NCBI RefSeq assembly: GCF_002939475.1
Contig: NZ_PKFQ01000001.1
Location: 558,001-622,000, forward strand
DNA length: 64,000 nucleotides
From: Streptomyces cinnamoneus
GTDB lineage: Bacteria; Actinomycetota; Actinomycetes; Streptomycetales; Streptomycetaceae
Direction of reading: 5' to 3'
Shown here: positions 26,223 to 33,037 of the stretch, piece by piece
How the letters are laid out: every line of letters begins with the position of its first letter
How positions within the stretch are numbered: the stretch's first letter is position 1
The notes under the pieces: model-generated
What the model saw: the letters and a program-made list of their open reading frames with translations, nothing else
What the model was told of the DNA's origin: nothing
Databases searched by the model: none
Position numbers and translations under genes: made by a program

Positions 26223-27240
26223 GACGCCCATGGTCCATGCGGGTGCGCAGCGCGGCGAACGCGGCGGCGGCGAACGCCGTGCCGGCGGCCAGGGCGCCCC
26301 GGTGCTCGGAGAGCCACAGCTGGGGCGGCCGGGCGCGGGCGCCCGCGCCGAAGTCGCCGTGGGCGCCGTGGTCGCGGGCGCCGTCGACGGGGTGCCACAG
26401 GTTGACCGGGGGCAGGCCGGCCACGGGTCCCGGACGCTGTTGCGCGCGGTAGGCGGTGCGGGCGAGGTAGTGGTCGAGCAGGCCGGGGACGACGGCGTTG
26501 GCGAGGAGTGTGGCGACCGTGCTGCCGCCCACCCAGTACTCCCGCCGGCGCGGATGGGCGGCGGCGTGGACGATGGCGCGGGCGGCGACCTCGGGCTCGT
26601 AGACGGGCGCCACGGGCCGGGGGCGCAGCGGCATCCGGGAGAGCACCCAGTCGAACTGCGGCGTGTTGAGGGCGGGCAGCTGGACCATGGTCGTACGGAC
26701 CTTGCTGCCCTGGTGGAGGAGCTCGCAGCGCAGCGACTCGTTCCAGCCCTGGATGGCGTGCTTGGCGCCGCAGTAGGCGGATTGCAGGGGGATGCCGCGG
26801 TAGGCCAGGGCCGAGCCGACCTGGACGATGGTGCCGTGGTCGCGCGGCAGCATGCGGGACAGGGCGGCGTGGGTGCCGTAGACGTAGCCCAGGTAGGTGA
26901 CCTCGGTGACCCGCCGGAACTCGTCGGGCTCGATCTCGACGAAGGGCGCGAACACGCCGGTGAAGGCGTTGTTGACCCAGACGTCCACGGGCCCGAACTT
27001 CTCCTCGACGGTGTCGGCCGCCTCGGTGACGGCCCGGTGGTCGGCCACGTCGACGGGCAGCGGCAGGGCCTCGGCGCCGCAGCCGCGGACCTCCGCGGCG
27101 GCCGCGTCGAGTCCGGCGCGGCCCCGGGCCAGCAGGGCGACGCTCGCGCCGCGCTCGGCGAAGGCCCGGGCGGTGGCCCGGCCCACGCCGCCGCTGGCGC
27201 CGGTCACGACGACGACCGACGGCTTCTTTCTCTTCGTCAC
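26212..27240 (-). CDS. SDR family oxidoreductase with C-terminal hydrophobic segment
   Basis: A 342-residue short-chain dehydrogenase. TGASGGVGRATA (cofactor loop), NNAFTG in place of the usual NNAG, catalytic S in VGSALAYR, and YCGAK for YxxxK are visible. The C-terminal 80 residues are an extension found in actinobacterial stress-type SDRs, ending with a hydrophobic Ala-rich segment (LAAGTAFAAAAFAAL). The GTG at 27240 is chosen. It stands only about 10 bases after a SigB-like -10 element, so the message may be leaderless. Substrate not predictable. Confidence 0.83.
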   Translation of the reverse strand: MTKRKKPSVVVVTGASGGVGRATARAFAERGASVALLARGRAGLDAAAAEVRGCGAEALPLPVDVADHRAVTEAADTVEEKFGPVDVWVNNAFTGVFAPFVEIEPDEFRRVTEVTYLGYVYGTHAALSRMLPRDHGTIVQVGSALAYRGIPLQSAYCGAKHAIQGWNESLRCELLHQGSKVRTTMVQLPALNTPQFDWVLSRMPLRPRPVAPVYEPEVAARAIVHAAAHPRRREYWVGGSTVATLLANAVVPGLLDHYLARTAYRAQQRPGPVAGLPPVNLWHPVDGARDHGAHGDFGAGARARPPQLWLSEHRGALAAGTAFAAAAFAALRTRMDHGRHDR

Positions 27241-27249
27241 CGCCGCCGG

Positions 27250-27274
27250 GTACCCGGGCCCGGCGGCCGCAAAC
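27250..27274 (-). promoter_or_regulatory. SigB-like promoter candidate of the SDR operon
   Basis: On the minus strand GTTT (27274-27271), 15 bases, GGGTAC (27255-27250) matches the Streptomyces SigB-type consensus GNNT-N14-16-GGGTAC/T. The expected start point falls within a few bases of the GTG at 27240, predicting a leaderless transcript. Confidence 0.55.
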
Positions 27275-27438
27275 AAAAACCGTCGCGGGCCGTCCGCCGG
27301 ACGGGTGGCGCCCCGCCGGAAGGCCGCCTGGTGCGCGCTTCACCCGATCCGGCGATTGTGGACGAGCCCGCGCGTTGCGGACCCTGTAACCAGGACGAGT
27401 GAACCCGGGTGCCGGCCGCGCTCGGATGAGGGGGGACC

Positions 27439-27489
27439 ATGACGTCGTACGCCCGCTCCCCCGTCGGGCCCACAGGCCGGGCGGGGTGA
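27439..27489 (+). CDS. 16-codon small ORF just upstream of pqqD-like gene
   Basis: ATG at 27439 preceded by GAGGGGGG at good spacing; the peptide reads MTSYARSPVGPTGRAG and stops 6 bases before the PqqD-like ATG. It could be a leader peptide that couples translation, or a tiny RiPP precursor for the neighbouring recognition-element protein. It shows no PqqA-like Glu-x3-Tyr pattern. The rest of 27275-27438 shows nothing recognisable. Confidence 0.35.
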   Translation: MTSYARSPVGPTGRAG

Positions 27490-27495
27490 GCGGCC

Positions 27496-27801
27496 ATGGG
27501 GGCGGACGGGGTGCGCTGGCGGCTGAGCGGCGGCGTCCGGCTCGGCCACGACCCCGTACGGGACGTGAAGGTGCTGCTCCACCCGGAGGGCGTCCTGCTG
27601 CTCAACGCCACCGGCGCCGCCGTCGTCGCGCTCTGCGACGGCCACACGGACGTGAGCGGCATCGTCAAGCGGCTGTCCCGGACGTACGAGCCCGTGGTGG
27701 CCCAGGACGTGCGGTCCTTCCTCGCCCGGCTGGCCGAACGGCGCCTGATCGAACCGGCTCGCGCTCCCCGCGCCCGGGGTCCGGAACAGGGCGACGGATA
27801 G
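27496..27801 (+). CDS. PqqD family (RiPP recognition element) protein
   Basis: A 101-residue protein with the PqqD/MftB winged-helix pattern: KVLLHPEGVLLLNATGAAVVALCDGHT (about residues 25-52), then IVKRLSRTYEP and DVRSFLARLAERRLIE. PqqD-type proteins bind leader peptides and present them to radical SAM enzymes. No pqqA, pqqE or other RiPP enzyme is adjacent; the radical SAM gene in the window lies 35 kb away. ATG preceded by GGGGTGAG. It is therefore an orphan, unless the 16-residue upstream ORF is its peptide. Confidence 0.8.
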   Translation: MGADGVRWRLSGGVRLGHDPVRDVKVLLHPEGVLLLNATGAAVVALCDGHTDVSGIVKRLSRTYEPVVAQDVRSFLARLAERRLIEPARAPRARGPEQGDG

Positions 27802-27862
27802 GCCGCCGGGGCTGTCACCGGCACGCACCACGGCAGGGAGCGCACGCCGCGCGGCCCGGCGC

Positions 27863-28630
27863 TCAGCCGGACGCGGGGCGCGCGACCTCGCCGGCCGGCC
27901 GGCCGCCGCTCCCCACGCCGACGGCCCGGTTTCCGTCCCGCCGTGCCTCGGCGCGCAGCGCGGTGGCGAGCAGCAGGAACCAGACGCCGACGAGCACCAG
28001 ATGGGCCCGCTGGGGGACGCCGTGCCAGCCGGGCCGCCCGAACAGCGGCCCGACCGTGGCGAGCGCCGTCGTCAGGGCGCTGGCCAGCACCCAGGGGCCC
28101 CGGCGGCCGACCTCCGGCCACAGGGGCCGGCCGGGCCTCGCGGCGATGATGAGCAGGGCCATCGAGGCGAACAGTGCGGCGTGGACCAGCGCGCTGGTGG
28201 TCGTGTGCCAGGGGTTGACGGCCTCACAGGGGCTCTCCACCGAGGGCGCGCAGTGCATGGGCACGACGACGTCGGCCACGGAGAAGACGCCGAAGGCGAC
28301 CAGCGCCCACCATCCGGCCGTCGCCGGGCCGCCGGGGGTCCGGCGGCGGGCCAGCAGCGCCCCGCTGATGACGAGGGTCGCGGCGACGACCTCGATCCCG
28401 CCGAACAGCCGGTGGAAGGGCTGGTCGGCGGCGTAGAGCTCGCTCACGTAGGAGTGGCGGGCGTCCAGGCCCGTGGGCAGGACGAACTCCAGCAGCCAGT
28501 CGTTGTAGACCGCGGCCGCCGCCACCAGCAGCAGCGGGGCCCACGCGCTCGGCGGGGCCGTCCGCCGCCGCCGGGGCCGCCGCTCGGTCACGGCGGCGGC
28601 CCGGCGGGCGGCGGTGTACGGATCGGGCAT
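27863..28630 (-). CDS. DUF998 family membrane protein
   Basis: A 255-residue protein with six or more hydrophobic segments. Typical DUF998 traits are YNDWLLEFVLPTGLDARHSYVSEL-type sequence in the first loop (Y..S.L) and FSVADVVVPMHCAPS with a conserved cysteine pair around the third helix. Function unknown. The N-terminus is Arg-rich; no convincing ribosome site precedes the ATG at 28630. It is 26 bp downstream of the DUF6777 gene and probably in its transcript. Confidence 0.75.
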   Translation of the reverse strand: MPDPYTAARRAAAVTERRPRRRRTAPPSAWAPLLLVAAAAVYNDWLLEFVLPTGLDARHSYVSELYAADQPFHRLFGGIEVVAATLVISGALLARRRTPGGPATAGWWALVAFGVFSVADVVVPMHCAPSVESPCEAVNPWHTTTSALVHAALFASMALLIIAARPGRPLWPEVGRRGPWVLASALTTALATVGPLFGRPGWHGVPQRAHLVLVGVWFLLLATALRAEARRDGNRAVGVGSGGRPAGEVARPASG

Positions 28631-28656
28631 GATTCTCAGTTCGGGGTCAGAGGGCC

Positions 28657-29862
28657 CTAAGTGGGCGGGGACGTGGTCGGGTGCTCCGTGGGCGGTGTGG
28701 TCGTCGTCGGGGGTTTCGTCGTCGGGGGTGCCGTCGTCGGAGGCGTGGTCTTCTTCTCCGGCGTGGTGGCGGCCTTGGAGGTCGCCGGGCCGGGCGCCGG
28801 CGCGGTGGGCTTGGGCGGACTGGTGGGCAGGCCACCGCCCTTGGGCGGTTCGCCCATCAGCTCGTCCTCGTCACCGCGGGTGCCCACGGGCCGTTTGAAC
28901 CATTCGCGGGTCGCGGCGTCGTAGAGCACGAAGAACTTGAGGTCCGACTCGGCCTCGGTGACGACCACGACGTCGGCGGGGCGGTACGCGGGCCAGGTGT
29001 CGCCCTGGGGCTTCGGGGCGCCCTGGACGGCGACGGGCTCGGTCAGCGGGTTGCCGCACGCGCAGCGCACCTTGGGCATGCCGCGCTCGTCGGCCAGGAC
29101 GGCCGTGCCCGCCTGGAGGACGGACTGGAAGCTGGTGACGGACCCGTTCCGCCAGCCGTGGTTGGTGACGCGGGTGTCGGCCCGCAGCTGTACCGGCGTC
29201 AGGCTCCGCAGGTAGGCGGGGACGTCACCGGGGTCGCGGCCCACCACTCCGGCGAAACCGCGGAGCTTGGCCTGGTCCTTCGTCAGGAAGTTGATCTGCC
29301 GGTCGACGTCGCAGCTGGAGACGTTGCGCGTGCCGCCGAAGAGCCCTTCCGTGCCGCCCTGGATGCTGCGGGCGCTGTCGCTGGTGCCGCCGGCGTGGGC
29401 CGGCGAGGCGGCCTCGGCACCGCCGCCGCTCAACGCGGTCGAGGCGGTGAAGGGGTCCCTGCCGTGGGAGGAGGCGGCCTGGAGGAAGACCTCACCGGGG
29501 CCCTTGCCCTGGCGGAGGAAGAACACGGCGAGGCCGGCGGCGACGAGCACGGCGCCCGCGAGGAGGGCCCCCTTGAGGGACCGCCACCAGGGCCGGCCAC
29601 CGCCTGCCGGGCCCCTGCGCGGGGCACCACCGCCCTCGTCCCCGCCGCCACCGCCCGTCGGCGGGACGGGCGGGCCGGGTGGGCCGGGTGGCTGTTCCGG
29701 TCCGACGGGTCCGCCGCCGGACGGGGTGGACGGCCTGGCCGTCCAGTCGGGTCTGGTCGGTTCGGCTGCCCCGGGCTCGGCCGGCGGCTCCGGTCCCCGT
29801 CCGGACAGCGGGCCGGACGGCGGGCCCGTGGGGCGGTTTCCTGACGGGGGTTGGGACGACAC
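28657..29862 (-). CDS. DUF6777 domain membrane-anchored protein
   Basis: A 401-residue protein. The first 90 residues are Pro/Gly-rich and cytoplasmic-looking, one membrane helix lies around 97-115, and the extracytoplasmic domain (about 125-335) has a CDVDRQINFL segment, RSLTPVQLRADTRVTNHG, and KVRCACGNPLTEP, features of DUF6777 proteins of Streptomyces. The last 60 residues form a Pro/Thr-rich repeat tail likely to span or bind the wall. GTG start with AGGAGAAGG upstream. Divergent from the streptophobe gene. Function unknown; neighbours are a Ser/Thr kinase and FHA-ABC transporter. Confidence 0.8.
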   Translation of the reverse strand: MSSQPPSGNRPTGPPSGPLSGRGPEPPAEPGAAEPTRPDWTARPSTPSGGGPVGPEQPPGPPGPPVPPTGGGGGDEGGGAPRRGPAGGGRPWWRSLKGALLAGAVLVAAGLAVFFLRQGKGPGEVFLQAASSHGRDPFTASTALSGGGAEAASPAHAGGTSDSARSIQGGTEGLFGGTRNVSSCDVDRQINFLTKDQAKLRGFAGVVGRDPGDVPAYLRSLTPVQLRADTRVTNHGWRNGSVTSFQSVLQAGTAVLADERGMPKVRCACGNPLTEPVAVQGAPKPQGDTWPAYRPADVVVVTEAESDLKFFVLYDAATREWFKRPVGTRGDEDELMGEPPKGGGLPTSPPKPTAPAPGPATSKAATTPEKKTTPPTTAPPTTKPPTTTTPPTEHPTTSPPT

Positions 29863-29895
29863 GGCCCTTCTCCTACACTCGGAGTATTTTCTCCT

Positions 29896-29919
29896 GGTTC
29901 CACATCATTTGAGGGGTAC
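29896..29919 (+). promoter_or_regulatory. SigB-like promoter candidate before the streptophobe gene
   Basis: GGTT (29896-29899), 14 bases, GGGTAC (29914-29919) fits the GNNT-N14-GGGTAC pattern and lies in the AT-rich 208-bp divergent region (29863-30070), which also holds the small inverted repeat GGAG-TATTTT-CTCC at 29881-29894. It would give a leader of about 145 bases. Confidence 0.35.
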
Positions 29920-30070
29920 AGAGGTTTTACGCCTTTTCACCGCCTCCGCGCTCATTGTGTGTACCAGACCCGGGCGCCTCGCAAGCGGGCGTACGCATCA
30001 CGTGCGCCGCGCGTCCCCCGGCCGCCCGCGCGAACAGGTGGCGCGCCGGACCCTGCCTTACGTTGGCTGC

Positions 30071-31351
30071 ATGAGCGAGCTGCGGGCCTGGTGGGACGCC
30101 CTCGCGGCCGTGGTGGCGGGGCTGGCCGCGATGGTCGTGGTGGCCGCCCTGGGCCTGTGGGCGGCGGGGGCCGGCGACCTGCCCGGCGGCGCGTTCCCGT
30201 CCGTGGTGGCCGCCACGGTGGTGACGGCCGTGGGCGGCACCGTGGACCTGGCGGGCGGTGCGGGCTTCCTCGGCCGTACGGGTGCGGACCTCGACGTCGT
30301 GCCGCTGTCGGTGACCCTGGCCGGGGCGCTGGCGCTCGCGGTGGTCTTCCTGTTGCCGCTGCGCCACCACGCGGTGGCGGGCGGGGCCGGGCTCCTCGCC
30401 CGGGTCGCCCGTACGGCCGTGCTGTGGCTGCTCGCGCTGTTGTTCGTCGCCCTCGCCGCCCGGCACACCTTCCGCTTCAGCGTGGGCGAGGAGTTCCTCG
30501 ACGAACTGGGCGCGGCGCTCGGCGCGACGCCCACCGTGGGCTTCCGCGCCGCCGTGGGCCCCACGCTGGGGTACGGCCTGCTGTGGCTGCTGGTGCTGCT
30601 CGCCGTGGCCGTGGCCGTCTCGCGCAAGACGCCGCTCCCCTCACGGCTGCTGCGCTTCCAGGACTCGGTCCGGCCGGCGGCGTTCGCGCTGCTCGTGGTG
30701 CTGCTGGCCTATGTGGTGCTGGGCCTGGTGCTCGGGGTGGTCGTCGCCTGCACCCACGGGGAGCCGGCGCGGACGGCCGCGGTGCTGCTGCTGGGGCTGC
30801 CCAACCTCGCCTGGATCGCCTTCGGGGTGGGTCTGGGCGGCGCCTGGGAGGGCCAGGCCCCGCACGCCATCGGACTGCCCATGCCCCACGCGCTCGCTGC
30901 GGTGCTGCGCCCTCGTGACGGCGGCCCGGCCACGGTGACCGTCTCCTCGCTCGCCGAACAGGACGGGCGGGCCTGGCTCCTGGTGCCGCTGGCGGCGCTC
31001 GCGCTGCTGGCGGCGGGCTTCGTGGCGGCCGTGCGGTCGCCCGCCGGGACGCGGTCGTGGCACCACGCGGTCCGGCTCGGGGTGGCCACGGCCCTCACCC
31101 TGCTCGTGGTCGGGCTGCTGACCCGGGTGTCGGCGCGCTACGGCCTGTCCCTGCTGGGCATCGGCGACCTGGGCGACGACTTCGGCGGGACGGTGTCCCT
31201 GCGCGCGCAGCTGCCGCGACTGGTGGGCGTGGGGCTGCTGTCCGGCCTGGTCGCCGGCTTCCTGGGCGGCCTGCTCGCCCGGCGCGTCCGGCGCCGGGGC
31301 GAGGCCCCGCAGCCCGCGGGGGCGGAGCCCGGCGGGCCGGCGGAACCCTAG
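30071..31351 (+). CDS. Streptophobe family polytopic membrane protein
   Basis: A 426-residue, strongly hydrophobic protein with about 12 membrane segments, matching the Streptomyces-restricted streptophobe family (GLPNLAWIAFGVGLGGAWEG, FSVGEEFLDELG and the GIGDLGDDFGGTVSL motifs). Function unknown. It faces away from the DUF6777 gene and its TAG stop is shared with the convergent kinase gene within a CTAG palindrome (4-base overlap). The constant company of kinase and FHA-ABC genes suggests a regulated envelope function. Confidence 0.82.
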   Translation: MSELRAWWDALAAVVAGLAAMVVVAALGLWAAGAGDLPGGAFPSVVAATVVTAVGGTVDLAGGAGFLGRTGADLDVVPLSVTLAGALALAVVFLLPLRHHAVAGGAGLLARVARTAVLWLLALLFVALAARHTFRFSVGEEFLDELGAALGATPTVGFRAAVGPTLGYGLLWLLVLLAVAVAVSRKTPLPSRLLRFQDSVRPAAFALLVVLLAYVVLGLVLGVVVACTHGEPARTAAVLLLGLPNLAWIAFGVGLGGAWEGQAPHAIGLPMPHALAAVLRPRDGGPATVTVSSLAEQDGRAWLLVPLAALALLAAGFVAAVRSPAGTRSWHHAVRLGVATALTLLVVGLLTRVSARYGLSLLGIGDLGDDFGGTVSLRAQLPRLVGVGLLSGLVAGFLGGLLARRVRRRGEAPQPAGAEPGGPAEP

Positions 31352-32391
31352 GGACTGAGCTCCGGGAAGACGGGCCTGGCCCAGGCAGGGGGCGTGGGCG
31401 GGGGTGGCGGCTCGGGCGGCAGGTCGTCCAGGCGCATGTCCACCTGCGTGGACGCGTGCCCCGTCGGCTCCGGTTCCGGGGGCGGCGGGGGGCCGCCCCG
31501 CCCGGCCAGGCGCAGGGCGGTCACGAACTCCAGGCACCCGTCGTACCGGTCGTCCGGAGACTTCGCCAGCGCCTTCACGAGGACCTCGTCGACGCCGGGC
31601 ACGACATCGGGGACGTGGTCCGACAGCTTCGGCGGGGGATCGTACTGGTGCGCCCAGAGCAGGGCCATGTCGTCGTCGCGCCGGAACGGCGGGTGGCCCA
31701 CGAGCGTCTCGAAGACGACGCAGGCCAGGCTGTAGACGTCACAGCGACCGTCGACCGGCTTGCCCGAGATCTGTTCGGGTGCCACGTAGTCCAGGGTGCC
31801 CACGAACTGGCCCACCCGGGTGTACCCGGTCAGCGACAGCGACTTCTTGGTGAGCCCGAAGTCGGTCAGGTAGACGTGTTCGGGGTGGTCGCTGTCGGTG
31901 CCCTCGGCCACGAGGATGTTGCCGGGTTTGACGTCCCGGTGGACGAGGTCGTGGGCGTGGGCGGCGTCCAGCGCCGAGGCGACCTGGCCGGCGATCCGGC
32001 AGGCGGCGGGCAGCTCCAGCGGGCCGCCCCGGTCGAGCAGTGCCCTGAGGTCCTGCCCGGGCACGTAGCGCATGGCGATGTAGAGGACGCCCTCGACCTC
32101 GCCCGCCTCGAAGACCGGGACGATGTGCGGGTGGTCGATGGCGGCCGCCACCCGGGACTCGTGCGCGAAGCGCTGCCGGAAGGTGTCGTTGCGGGCGAGT
32201 TCGGGGGCCAGCAGCTTGAGGGCGACGGTGCGGTCCAGGCGCAGGTCGGTGGCCCGGTAGACGACGGCCATGCCGCCGCGGCCGATCTCGCTCTCCACCT
32301 GGTAGCCGGCGATCCGGCGGCCGATGAGCCCGGACGGGCCGCCGCCGAGCGTGGCGTCCGGGTGGGCGAGGCGGTCGTCGCCGGCTGCCAT
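31348..32391 (-). CDS. Hanks-type serine/threonine protein kinase
   Basis: A 347-residue kinase. Catalytic elements: Gly-rich loop IGRGGMAVVY (36-45), K59 in VALK, HRDVKPGN with D153, DFG (177-179) and APE (204-206). The activation loop has Ser/Thr residues (SLSLTGYT) for autophosphorylation. The C-terminal 60 residues are Pro-rich and no membrane helix follows, so it is soluble, unlike PknB. It sits two genes before the double-FHA ABC transporter, which resembles the PknF-Rv1747 pair of Mycobacterium in which the kinase phosphorylates the transporter FHA regions. Confidence 0.92.
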   Translation of the reverse strand: MAAGDDRLAHPDATLGGGPSGLIGRRIAGYQVESEIGRGGMAVVYRATDLRLDRTVALKLLAPELARNDTFRQRFAHESRVAAAIDHPHIVPVFEAGEVEGVLYIAMRYVPGQDLRALLDRGGPLELPAACRIAGQVASALDAAHAHDLVHRDVKPGNILVAEGTDSDHPEHVYLTDFGLTKKSLSLTGYTRVGQFVGTLDYVAPEQISGKPVDGRCDVYSLACVVFETLVGHPPFRRDDDMALLWAHQYDPPPKLSDHVPDVVPGVDEVLVKALAKSPDDRYDGCLEFVTALRLAGRGGPPPPPEPEPTGHASTQVDMRLDDLPPEPPPPPTPPAWARPVFPELSP

Positions 32392-32397
32392 CGGGCC

Positions 32398-32997
32398 TCA
32401 CCCGCCCGGCGCGGGGGGCGGGCCCGAGGGCGGCGAGTCCAGCCGGGTCTCCTCGGCCGCGGAGGACCGCGGCACCGGCCCCGGCGCCGACTGGGGCCCG
32501 CTGGACGGCGCGAACACGGTCATGGCGGTGCCGTCGCAGTAGCACCAGTGGTCCCGCTGGGCGTCGTAGAGCCAGACCGCCTCCCCTTCGACGACGGCTC
32601 CGATCCGCAGCCCACGGGTGGTCGCGCGGAAGGTCTCCCCGTCCATGCGCCCGGCCGCGAGTTCCTCCACCGCCTGCCGGTAGCGTTCGATCGCCGTCTC
32701 CACCCGGGCCAGCAGCTTGCGGGCGTCGGCCGTGCGGACCAGGGGTCCGCCCGCGGCGGGCGGGCGCTGCGGCAGGGCCACCAGCAGCCGGGCGTCCACC
32801 CACGCCGACCAGCCGTTGGAACACAGCACCTGGCCCCAGTCGCCGTGCCGGTTCAGCAGCCGTACGGGCAGCAGCGGGTCCAGGGGGTCGCTCGGCACGC
32901 TCGCGTCGGGAACCGCCCACGTGGCCAGGCCGCCGCCCGGGACCACGTGGGTCGGTGAGAAGCCGGTCGCGCCGGAGGAGGTCGCGGATGCGGTCAC
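32398..32997 (-). CDS. SH3-like hypothetical protein in kinase/FHA-ABC operon
   Basis: A 199-residue soluble protein. Residues about 35-75 (PVRLLNRHGDWGQVLCSNGWSAWVDAR) resemble an SH3b fold; a helical middle (about 88-130) follows, then GAVVEGEAVWLYDAQRDHWCYCDG, which looks like a second small beta module, and a Pro-rich tail. No catalytic motif is visible. GTG start at 32997. It sits between the kinase gene (6 bp) and the FHA-ABC gene (40 bp), so it may be a kinase substrate or scaffold. Confidence 0.65.
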   Translation of the reverse strand: MTASATSSGATGFSPTHVVPGGGLATWAVPDASVPSDPLDPLLPVRLLNRHGDWGQVLCSNGWSAWVDARLLVALPQRPPAAGGPLVRTADARKLLARVETAIERYRQAVEELAAGRMDGETFRATTRGLRIGAVVEGEAVWLYDAQRDHWCYCDGTAMTVFAPSSGPQSAPGPVPRSSAAEETRLDSPPSGPPPAPGG

Positions 32998-33037
32998 CGG
33001 GGACTCCCGCCTGCCTGGTTCACTTGCGGCCTCCCTT

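Noticed and set aside
27496..27801. PqqD-like protein as a part of PQQ biosynthesis supporting the GMC dehydrogenase
   Set aside because: The GMC enzyme has an FAD motif and needs no PQQ, and no pqqA, B, C or E is nearby.
28681..29844. A 387-codon frame opposite the DUF6777 gene
   Set aside because: Repetitive Gly/Arg composition, no domain, and it mirrors the Pro/Thr tail of DUF6777.
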